Below are positions 1 to 5,398 of a stretch of DNA of 5,918 nucleotides, piece by piece. The position numbers and the translations under genes are program-made. Source of the stretch: Betaproteobacteria bacterium (GTDB lineage Bacteria > Pseudomonadota > Gammaproteobacteria > Burkholderiales > SG8-39); NCBI GenBank assembly GCA_019245555.1, contig JAFARH010000382.1, positions 1-5,918 of the forward strand, written 5' to 3'. Within the stretch, counting starts at the first letter, position 1. Each line of letters starts with the position of its first letter. A model generated the notes under the pieces. It ran no database searches, had not been told where the DNA came from, and saw only the letters and a list, made by a program, of their open reading frames with translations.

Positions 1-575
1 GCGTGTATGCGCCCGATGCCGGGGAAATTCTGTTCGCAGGAAAACCCATCCATGGTCTGCGCCCCGACCAGATCTGCGCCGCCGGCATCGGCCGCACGTT
101 CCAGATCGTGAGACCGTTCGCCGGGCTGACTGTCCTCGACAACGTAATGGTCGGCGCCTTCCTGCGCAATGCGACTGCCGCCGAATCCCGGACACTCGCC
201 GCCAGTATCGTGGAGAAGCTCGGCCTCGGTCCGAAGCGCGACCTGCCCGCCTCGTCGCTTACGCTGCCGGATCGCAAGCGGCTCGAAGTGGCGAGAGCGC
301 TGGCGACGAGGCCGCGGCTTCTCCTCCTGGACGAAGTGATGGCGGGCCTGCGACCGACCGAGTGCGACCAGATGGTCGAGGTGTTCCGCGAGCTCAATCG
401 CAGGGACGGCACCACGATCCTGCTCATCGAGCACGTGATGCGTGCGGTGATGGCGCTCGCCAAGCACATCGGTGTCCTGCACCACGGCGAAGTCATCGCG
501 CGCGGCACGCCCGAGCAAGTCGTGCGCGATCCGGCGGTGCTCGAGTGCTATCTCGGCGAGGAAGCCGAGGTTTGA
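1..575 (+). CDS. Liv-type ABC transporter ATP-binding protein, LivG-like (5' partial)
   Basis: This is the 3' portion of an ATPase subunit of a branched-chain amino acid (HAAT/Liv) importer, a cytoplasmic protein that hydrolyses ATP to power permeases of the LivH/LivM type. The frame is open to the left edge, and the GTG at 3 is an internal valine of the usual 'TGxYxPDxG' stretch, so Walker A lies outside the window. Numbering from that codon, I see the Q-loop (RTFQ, 31-34), Walker B (LLLLDE, 106-111) and an H-loop histidine (H144 in IEHVM). Where LSGGQ is expected the sequence reads SLTLPDRKRLEVARAL (85-100). This is a degenerate signature that I recall from a subgroup of Liv ATPases, so it need not mean inactivity. 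The C-terminal 'RGTPEQVVRDPAVLECYLG' tail is typical of LivG. The stop overlaps the next start by one base (TGATG). The substrate could be an amino acid, urea, an amide or an aromatic acid; sequence alone does not decide. Confidence 0.93.
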   Translation, partial: VYAPDAGEILFAGKPIHGLRPDQICAAGIGRTFQIVRPFAGLTVLDNVMVGAFLRNATAAESRTLAASIVEKLGLGPKRDLPASSLTLPDRKRLEVARALATRPRLLLLDEVMAGLRPTECDQMVEVFRELNRRDGTTILLIEHVMRAVMALAKHIGVLHHGEVIARGTPEQVVRDPAVLECYLGEEAEV

Positions 576-1279
576 TGCTCGCCGTCCGCGACCTCGACCT
601 TTTCTATGGCGACGCACAAGCGCTCGATCGCGTCTCGCTTGAGGTGCCCAAGGGGGCGATCGTCGCTATCGTCGGCGCCAATGGGGCGGGAAAATCATCG
701 CTCATCCGGACTATCGCCGGCATTGAGCGCGCGCGGTCTGGGTCAGTGATGTTTTCGGGCAAGGACATCACGGCGCTCGAATCGCATCGCATCTGCAATC
801 TCGGCATCGGCCAGGTCGCCGAAGGCCGCCAGGTGTTTCCGTCGCTCACCGTGCGCGAGAATCTCGAGATGGGCGCAATGCTTCCGCGGGCGCGCGCGCA
901 CGCGAAGCGCAACCTCGACGAGGTGCTCGCCATGTTCCCGCGCCTGCAGGAGCGCGCCGACCAGGTCGCCGGCACGATGTCGGGCGGCGAGCAGCAGATG
1001 CTCGCCATCGGCCGCTGCCTGATGGGCGCGCCGGAGCTCATCATGTTCGACGAGCCGTCTCTCGGCCTCGCGCCCCTCGTCGTGCAGGAGGTGCTGCATA
1101 CGATTCGCCTCTTGAATGAGCGCGGCATGACGATCCTGCTCGTCGAGCAGAACGTCGCCGTATCGCTGCGGATTTCGCAGCGTGCCTACGTGCTCGAGAA
1201 CGGCCGCATCGTCATGAGCGGCTCGGGCGAGGAGCTCCTACATGACGATCGTGTCAGGCAAGCCTACCTCGGCCTCTGA
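575..1279 (+). CDS. Liv-type ABC transporter ATP-binding protein, LivF-like
   Basis: Complete 234-residue second ATPase subunit of the same Liv/HAAT importer, a normal LivF length. Motifs in order are Walker A GANGAGKSS (34-42), the LivF-type region AEGRQVF (82-88) after the Q-loop position, signature MSGGEQQ (135-141), Walker B LIMFDE (155-160) with D-loop SLGLAP, and VEQN (190-193), where LivF proteins carry glutamine (Q192) in place of the switch histidine. The C-terminal YVLENGRIVMSGSGEEL segment is also family-typical. The ATG at 575 overlaps the LivG stop by one base. GAGG at 567-570 and GAGGA at 558-562 are possible ribosome binding sites. The frame stays open far upstream of 575, but that extension lies inside livG and matches nothing, so the ATG at 575 is chosen. 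It probably pairs with the LivG-like ATPase as a heterodimer. Confidence 0.95.
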   Translation: MLAVRDLDLFYGDAQALDRVSLEVPKGAIVAIVGANGAGKSSLIRTIAGIERARSGSVMFSGKDITALESHRICNLGIGQVAEGRQVFPSLTVRENLEMGAMLPRARAHAKRNLDEVLAMFPRLQERADQVAGTMSGGEQQMLAIGRCLMGAPELIMFDEPSLGLAPLVVQEVLHTIRLLNERGMTILLVEQNVAVSLRISQRAYVLENGRIVMSGSGEELLHDDRVRQAYLGL

Positions 1280-1301
1280 AATAATCGCGGTGGTCTAACC
1301 A

Positions 1302-1306
1302 AGGGG
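1302..1306 (+). promoter_or_regulatory. Ribosome binding site of the M20 hydrolase gene
   Basis: AGGGG lies 7 bases before the ATG at 1314, in the 34-base gap after livF. It fixes the start of the M20 gene and fits the signal peptide that begins there. I see no convincing -35/-10 pair in this gap, so read-through from the liv genes is likely. Confidence 0.7.
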
Positions 1307-1313
1307 ATTCAGC

Positions 1314-2696
1314 ATGAAGCTCATTGCAGTAGCCATGGGTGTAGTCGCGGGCCTCGCGTTCTCATCGCTCGCCTGCGCCCAGCCGCAGAAACTCGCGCGC
1401 GACATCTACAAGGAGCTCGTCGAGATCGACACGGTGACGAACTCCGGCGACACCGGCCAGGCGGCCGATGCGATGGCGGCAAGGCTCAAGGCGGCCGGAA
1501 TCCCGGCGGCGGACATCCAGGTGTTCAAGCCCGCGCCGAAGAAAGGCAACGTCGTCGCCCGCCTGCGCGGCACCGGCAAGAAGAAGCCGATGATCGTGAT
1601 GGCGCACATCGACGTCGTCGACGCGAAGCGCGAGGACTGGTCGCTGGATCCCTTCGTGCTGACCGAGAAGGACGGCTACTTCTATGGCCGCGGCACCGGC
1701 GACGACAAGTTCATGGCGACCGCCTTCGTCACGAATCTCATCCGCTACAAGCAGGAGAACTTCAAGCCGTCGCGCGACATCATCCTGATCCTGGAGACCG
1801 ACGAGGAGATCGGCGATGCCAACAAGCTCGGCATCCGCTGGCTGATCGAGAACCAGCGGCAGCTGATCGATGCCGAGTTCGCGCTGAACGAAGGTGGCGG
1901 CGTCGGCATGAAGAACGGCAAGGTGCTCCGCAACGGCATCCAGACCGCTGAAAAGGTCTACGTCGACTACCGGATCGAAGTGACCAATCGCGGCGGCCAC
2001 AGCTCGGTGCCGCGCAAGGACAACGCGATCTACCGCCTGGCGGCCGGCCTCGAGCGCCTGGGCAAGTTCGAGTTCCCGGTGAAGCTCAACGAGACGACCA
2101 GGCTCTGGTTCGAGCGCAGCGCCGCGATGGAAGCGCCGCAAGTGGCGGCCGACATGCGCGCGCTTGCGGCCGGCACCGCCGATGCGGCGGCGATCGCGCG
2201 GCTTTCGGCCGATCCGTCATTCAATGCGCAGATGCGCACTACCTGCGTCGCGACCATGCTGCAGGGCGGGCACGCACCCAATGCGCTGCCGCAGCTCGCG
2301 CGTGCGAACGTCAATTGCCGCGTGCTGCCGGGCGAATCGATCGTCGAGCTCGAGACCACGCTGGCGCAGATCATGGCCGACTACGAGATCAAGGTGACCC
2401 GCACCTACGAGCCGACGACGAGCCAGCCCTCGCCGCTCAAGCCCGAGATCATGCAGCCAATAGAGAAGCTGACGGCGAAGTTCTGGCCGGGCATCCCGGT
2501 AATCCCGTCGATGAGCTCGGGCGCGACCGACGGCAGCTTTCTGCGGAACGCCGGAATCCCCGTCTACGGACATTCCGGCCTCGCCAGCGACATCGACGAC
2601 GTGCGTGCCCACGGACGAGACGAGCGCGTGGGCGTAAAAGCCTTCGACGACGGTGTCGAGTACCTCTACCAGCTGGTGAAGACGCTGGCTCAGTGA
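1314..2696 (+). CDS. Exported M20-family metallo-hydrolase (M20/M25/M40 peptidase)
   Basis: A 460-residue zinc-dependent hydrolase of the M20 family, which cleaves peptide or amide bonds of small substrates such as dipeptides and N-acyl amino acids. An N-terminal signal peptide (residues 1-22, hydrophobic core 4-17, likely cleavage ACA|Q) predicts a periplasmic location. The co-catalytic zinc site looks complete by family alignment: H98 in AHIDVVD, bridging D130 in GRGTGDDK, catalytic base E164 and ligand E165 in ETDEEIG, E193 in LNEGGG, and H433 in AHGRDERV. GGHSS (227-231) marks the lid/dimerisation domain, roughly 215-365, whose histidine reaches the partner's active site in relatives. Length is normal. 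It starts 34 bases after livF and its stop overlaps the next gene by GTGA. Substrate is unknown. Placement beside a Liv importer suggests it frees amino acids for uptake, which is inference. A lipoprotein reading of C21 is less likely, because SLAC is a poor lipobox. Confidence 0.94.
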   Translation: MKLIAVAMGVVAGLAFSSLACAQPQKLARDIYKELVEIDTVTNSGDTGQAADAMAARLKAAGIPAADIQVFKPAPKKGNVVARLRGTGKKKPMIVMAHIDVVDAKREDWSLDPFVLTEKDGYFYGRGTGDDKFMATAFVTNLIRYKQENFKPSRDIILILETDEEIGDANKLGIRWLIENQRQLIDAEFALNEGGGVGMKNGKVLRNGIQTAEKVYVDYRIEVTNRGGHSSVPRKDNAIYRLAAGLERLGKFEFPVKLNETTRLWFERSAAMEAPQVAADMRALAAGTADAAAIARLSADPSFNAQMRTTCVATMLQGGHAPNALPQLARANVNCRVLPGESIVELETTLAQIMADYEIKVTRTYEPTTSQPSPLKPEIMQPIEKLTAKFWPGIPVIPSMSSGATDGSFLRNAGIPVYGHSGLASDIDDVRAHGRDERVGVKAFDDGVEYLYQLVKTLAQ

Positions 2697-3211
2697 AGGT
2701 CAGTTTCGATTTCACGGTCGACGACCTGGTCGACGGCGCCGAGCGGGCCGTCGCCCGCTCCGGTGTCGCCCGCGGCTGGCGCTGGCAGCGGCTGGTCGTT
2801 TCGTGCACGCTCACTGCGATCGTGGCGTACATCGCCGTCCCCGGCTCGGATGGCACCAAGCTCTTCAGCGCAATCCTTGCCGCGATTCTTTGCGCGGCGA
2901 TCCTGCCCTTTTCGAGCGGCGGCGGGCGCCGGCATCGCTTGCAGCAATACTTCCGCGAGCAATTCGGCGGCGACGGGCCTTTCACCTGCGAGGTCGAGCT
3001 GACGCCGCAGGCGCTGGTGACGGTGCAGCGCGGCGCGCGCAACGAGCGCCAATGGTCGATGATCCGTGCCATCCAGGTAACCGACAACTCGGTCGACTTC
3101 ATCACCCAGGGTGCGGGCAGCGTTATCGTGCGCAACCGCGCCTTCAAGTCGCGCGAGGAGCACGACGCGTTCATTGATCTCGCGCGCAAGTACGCGCCGC
3201 ACGCGCGTTAA
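2693..3211 (+). CDS. YcxB-like domain membrane protein
   Basis: A 172-residue protein beginning at GTG 2693, which overlaps the M20 stop as GTGA. The same frame is open further upstream, but that part is a shadow of the M20 gene. The layout is a short N-terminal cytoplasmic region (FDFTVDDLVDGAERAV), two adjacent hydrophobic segments (about 33-49 and 57-73) that form a membrane hairpin, then a soluble C-terminal part (about 99-168). That part resembles the YcxB-like C-terminal domain (PF14317) in its alternating beta pattern: 'ELTPQALV', then 'RQWSMIRAIQVTDNSVDF', then 'VRNRAFKSREEHDAFIDLARKYA'. The function of that family is not established. No clear Shine-Dalgarno precedes the GTG, so its translation probably depends on coupling to the M20 gene. 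The domain assignment rests on pattern memory and needs a profile search. Confidence 0.82.
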   Translation: MKVSFDFTVDDLVDGAERAVARSGVARGWRWQRLVVSCTLTAIVAYIAVPGSDGTKLFSAILAAILCAAILPFSSGGGRRHRLQQYFREQFGGDGPFTCEVELTPQALVTVQRGARNERQWSMIRAIQVTDNSVDFITQGAGSVIVRNRAFKSREEHDAFIDLARKYAPHAR

Positions 3212-4125
3212 TGGACCGCCGCTCTTTCGTCGCCTCTCTCGTCGCACTGGGCGCCGCTCCATGGGCGAGCGCGCAAGGCGCAAAGACCCGCCTCATCCTG
3301 CTCGGCACCGGCGGCGGACCACGTCCGCGGAAAGAGAATGTCTCCGCTTCGCAGGTCCTGGCGATCAACGACCAGCTCTACGTCATCGATTGCGGCAACA
3401 GCGTGGCGCGCCAGCTGGTGAGCGCCGGGCTTTCACTGCCTCGCCTGCGCCACGTGTTCATCACGCACCAGCACTCGGACCACAACGCCGACTACGGCAA
3501 CCTGCTCCTCCTTTCCTGGGCGAGCGGGCTGCGCACGCAGGTCGATACCTGGGGCCCGCCTCCGCTCGAGAAAATGACGAAGCTCTTCTTCGAGATGAAC
3601 GCGTACGACATCAATACCCGGATCGCCGATGAGGGACGAGTTCCGCTCGTCCCGCTGGTGCACCCGCACGAGATAAGCCAGGGCGGTACTGTGATGCAGG
3701 ACGAGCACGTGCGCGTGACCTGCGCGCTCGTGGATCACCCGCCCGTGGTCCCAGCTTTCGCCTATCGCTTCGACACGGCAGACCGGAGCATCGTCATCTC
3801 GGGTGACACGAACCGCTCGGAGAACCTGATCAAGCTCGCGCAAGGCGCCGATGTCCTCGTGCACGAGGCCCTCTACGTGCCTGCGGTGGATCGCCTGGTG
3901 GCACGCGTGCCGAATGCGTCGACGCTGAAGGAGCACATCATCGCCAGCCACACCGCGGTCGAAGATTGTGCCCGCATCGCGACCGCGGCAGGCGTGAAGA
4001 CGCTCGTTCTCTCGCATCTTGTCCCGGCCGACGACCCCAACGTCACCGAGCAGACATGGCTCGACGCCGCCCGCCCCCACTTCAACGGCCGCGTCATTGT
4101 TGCTCGCGATCTCATGGAGGTCTGA
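3211..4125 (+). CDS. Exported metallo-beta-lactamase-fold hydrolase, RNase Z/arylsulfatase-like
   Basis: A 304-residue MBL-fold enzyme. The di-metal site is complete: H86, H88, D90 and H91 in THQHSDH, H176 in VDHPPVVPAFAYRF, D199 in ISGDT, and H269 in LSHL. The 'DHPP..PAFAYRF', 'VHEALY' (217-222) and 'SHTAVEDCARIA' (246-257) elements place it in the RNase Z/AtsA-like branch rather than with true beta-lactamases, so phosphodiester or sulfate-ester hydrolysis is the likeliest chemistry. The N-terminus MDRRSFVASLVALGAAPWASA|Q has a twin-arginine RRSF motif, a hydrophobic core and an ASA cleavage site, so Tat export is predicted and a tRNA-processing role is unlikely. The ATG overlaps the previous stop by one base (TAATG) and has no clear ribosome binding site of its own, which suggests coupled translation. 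The substrate is unknown. Confidence 0.92.
   Translation: MDRRSFVASLVALGAAPWASAQGAKTRLILLGTGGGPRPRKENVSASQVLAINDQLYVIDCGNSVARQLVSAGLSLPRLRHVFITHQHSDHNADYGNLLLLSWASGLRTQVDTWGPPPLEKMTKLFFEMNAYDINTRIADEGRVPLVPLVHPHEISQGGTVMQDEHVRVTCALVDHPPVVPAFAYRFDTADRSIVISGDTNRSENLIKLAQGADVLVHEALYVPAVDRLVARVPNASTLKEHIIASHTAVEDCARIATAAGVKTLVLSHLVPADDPNVTEQTWLDAARPHFNGRVIVARDLMEV
4116..4120 (+). promoter_or_regulatory. Ribosome binding site of the 75-residue membrane protein gene
   Basis: GGAGG lies 6 bases before the ATG at 4127, inside the last codons of the MBL gene. It is the strongest Shine-Dalgarno in the window and decides the start of the small gene, whose frame is open well upstream. Confidence 0.78.
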
Positions 4126-4126
4126 G

Positions 4127-4354
4127 ATGGCCTACTGGTTTCGCGCCAAGCGCTATGGATGGGGCTGGGGCCTTCCGCTGACCTGGCAGGGCTGGGTCGT
4201 GCTCGCAGTGTTTCTGGGGTTCCTCGGCGCCGGAATCCTCTTATTACCCACCAATGCGTTCATCTTCTTCGGCTACGTCGGCTTGCTGAGCGGCGTCCTG
4301 GTCGTGATTTGCTGGATCAAAGGCGAGCCGCCGCGATGGCGCTGGGGCAAGTAG
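4127..4354 (+). CDS. Small tryptophan-rich membrane protein, unknown function
   Basis: A 75-residue inner-membrane protein that I cannot name. The ATG at 4127 is one base past the MBL stop and has GGAGG at a 6-base spacing. The N-terminus is basic and aromatic, with KRYGWGWGLPLTWQGW at 8-23, followed by two hydrophobic segments (about 23-40 and 44-63) joined by a short PTN turn, then a basic tail GEPPRWRWGK. Eight of 75 residues are tryptophan, and they sit at the expected membrane interfaces. I recall similar short proteins with this N-terminal motif in proteobacterial genomes, always hypothetical. Its 3' end overlaps the next gene by 19 bases in another frame. Codons 39-40 are a tandem TTA, which is unusual against the GC-rich codon use here. 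Confidence 0.85.
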   Translation: MAYWFRAKRYGWGWGLPLTWQGWVVLAVFLGFLGAGILLLPTNAFIFFGYVGLLSGVLVVICWIKGEPPRWRWGK

Positions 4355-4725
4355 CTCGCATCGCCGGCGGGGTGCTCGGCGGCTGCGTCGCCTGGGCGGT
4401 CGCCGCCACGCTCCTCAATCTCGTCCTGCGCCATTCATGGCCCGACTATGCGGCGGTCGAGAAGCAGATGGACTTCACGCTCCTCATGATGATCGCTCGG
4501 CTCATCATCGGTGCTCTCGCTTCGCTCGCGGCGGGTCTCGTCGCCGCCGGGATCAGCCGGCGCAATGCGATCGCGACCTGGATACTGATCGCGACGATGC
4601 TCGCCATGTTCATACCGGTGCACATCTCGCTCTGGGCGAAGTTTCCCGCCTGGTATCACCTCGTTTTCTTCGCGAGCCTGACCTTCCTGCCGCTAGTCGG
4701 ATTGGTGCGGAGGACTGCGCGGTGA
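4336..4725 (+). CDS. Four-TM membrane protein, unknown function
   Basis: A 129-residue integral membrane protein of no family I recognise. Four hydrophobic stretches are visible at about 6-31, 47-73, 77-100 and 105-124, separated by short loops, with a basic C-terminus (VRRTAR). The ATG at 4336 lies 19 bases inside the preceding gene in another frame. A GTG at 4372 is in frame but would cut into the first membrane segment, so the ATG is preferred. Only a weak AGGCGAG-like site (4321-4327) precedes it, so translation is probably coupled to the upstream small protein. Its stop overlaps the NIPSNAP start as GTGA. The pair of adjacent unknown membrane proteins could act together, but nothing in the sequence shows that. 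Confidence 0.85.
   Translation: MALGQVARIAGGVLGGCVAWAVAATLLNLVLRHSWPDYAAVEKQMDFTLLMMIARLIIGALASLAAGLVAAGISRRNAIATWILIATMLAMFIPVHISLWAKFPAWYHLVFFASLTFLPLVGLVRRTAR
4709..4713 (+). promoter_or_regulatory. Ribosome binding site of the NIPSNAP gene
   Basis: GGAGG lies 8 bases before GTG 4722, within the 3' end of the four-TM gene. It supports the GTG start and the 4-base GTGA overlap. The reading frame is open far upstream, so this site decides the start. Confidence 0.75.
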
Positions 4726-5066
4726 AAAAGCGCCTGGTCGAAGTACGCTCGTACAAGCTGAAGCCAGGCTCGCGCGACGCTTTCCATGCCGCGGCCGTCT
4801 CGCAGGCGATCCCGCTCCTCCACAAATGGAAAATGGACGTCGTTGCCTTCGGCCCGTCGGCGCACGGCCCCGACGCCTACTTCCTGATCCGCGCCTATGC
4901 CGACCTCGACGACCTGAAGAGACAGCAGGACGCCTTCTACGGCTCCGATGACTGGAAGAACGGCCCGCGCTCAGCGATCGTGCCGCTCGTCGAGAGCTTC
5001 CTCAATACCGTGGTCTGGCTTTCGCCCGAAGCGATCGACGATCTGCGCAGGAATAACGCGCAGTGA
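4722..5066 (+). CDS. NIPSNAP family protein
   Basis: A 114-residue soluble protein of the NIPSNAP family (PF07978), which has a dimeric ferredoxin-like alpha/beta-barrel fold. It begins with the typical 'VEVRSYKLKPGSRDAFHAA', continues with 'WKMDVVAFGPSAHGPDAYFLIRAYADLDD', and has the conserved 'QQDAFYGSDDWKNGPR' block at 68-83. The length fits a single-domain member. There is no signal peptide, so it should be cytoplasmic. The biochemical function of bacterial NIPSNAPs is largely undefined; the fold is shared with small monooxygenases and antibiotic-biosynthesis-type enzymes. The GTG start at 4722 overlaps the previous stop as GTGA and is preceded by GGAGG. Its own stop overlaps the lipoprotein start in the same GTGA manner. 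Confidence 0.9.
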   Translation: MKKRLVEVRSYKLKPGSRDAFHAAAVSQAIPLLHKWKMDVVAFGPSAHGPDAYFLIRAYADLDDLKRQQDAFYGSDDWKNGPRSAIVPLVESFLNTVVWLSPEAIDDLRRNNAQ

Positions 5067-5398
5067 GATTTCTCGCCGTTGTTTGCGTGGCCCTCGCCGG
5101 CTGCGTCTTCGTGCCCCGCACGACCACCGTGTACGACAAGGACTGCGATATCGAGGCGCGATCGATGACGATGGATCTGCAGCAGATCGGCGCGCTCGGC
5201 AGCTGTCAGGGCAACCAGTGCGCGCAGATCCTTGTCGGTGCCGGCGCGGTAGCGGCGGCGAGCGCGGTCATCTCCGGCAGCATCGTCGTCGCCGGAAACA
5301 TGGTCTACTGGTTCGAGAAGGAAGGACGCTGCATTGCCACCGCCGTCGTCCCTCCGCAGAAGCCTACTTCGCAGCCCCCGCGAGCTCCTTCAGGGTGA
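5063..5398 (+). CDS. Small putative lipoprotein, unknown function
   Basis: A 111-residue protein with a lipoprotein signal: a short basic start, hydrophobic core FLAVVCVAL and lipobox LAGC with the lipidated cysteine at C14. Maturation would anchor it to the inner or outer membrane, facing the periplasm. The mature part has four cysteines (C28, C48, C53, C90), which could form two disulfides. It also has an alanine/valine/glycine-rich hydrophobic stretch at about 56-79 that ends in NMVYWFEKEGRC, and a proline-rich tail. I do not recognise a named domain. The GTG start at 5063 overlaps the NIPSNAP stop (GTGA), and AGGA at 5049-5052 is a modest ribosome binding site. The last 35 bases are antisense to the end of the minus-strand cytochrome gene. 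It is the last plus-strand gene of the run. Confidence 0.82.
   Translation: MRFLAVVCVALAGCVFVPRTTTVYDKDCDIEARSMTMDLQQIGALGSCQGNQCAQILVGAGAVAAASAVISGSIVVAGNMVYWFEKEGRCIATAVVPPQKPTSQPPRAPSG

Noticed and set aside
362..574. Upstream in-frame extension of the LivF reading frame
   Set aside because: It overlaps livG in another frame and gives an Arg/Ala-rich sequence unlike any ABC protein. The ATG at 575 fits the family N-terminus.
1291..1301. Small inverted repeat TGGT-CTA-ACCA in the livF-M20 gap
   Set aside because: The stem is only 4 bases with a 3-base loop and no following T run, so it is not a credible terminator. It could at most be a weak operator half-site, with nothing to support that.
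1314..1379. Reading the M20 signal as a lipoprotein signal ending at C21
   Set aside because: The residues before C21 are SLA, with serine at -3 and leucine at -2, which is a poor lipobox. ACA|Q is a good ordinary signal peptidase site.
1362..2141. 259-codon open frame on the minus strand opposite the M20 gene
   Set aside because: It lies wholly within a well-supported M20 gene. The translation is rich in Arg, Ala, Val and Asp with no motif, as expected for an antisense shadow of GC-biased codons.
2315..2692. Upstream extension of the YcxB-like reading frame
   Set aside because: It is an Arg-rich shadow of the M20 gene. The conserved part begins at GTG 2693.
2449..3283. Long minus-strand open frames opposite the YcxB-like gene and the ends of its neighbours
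   Set aside because: Arg/Ser/Pro-rich low-complexity translations without motifs. The plus strand has a continuous coupled gene there.
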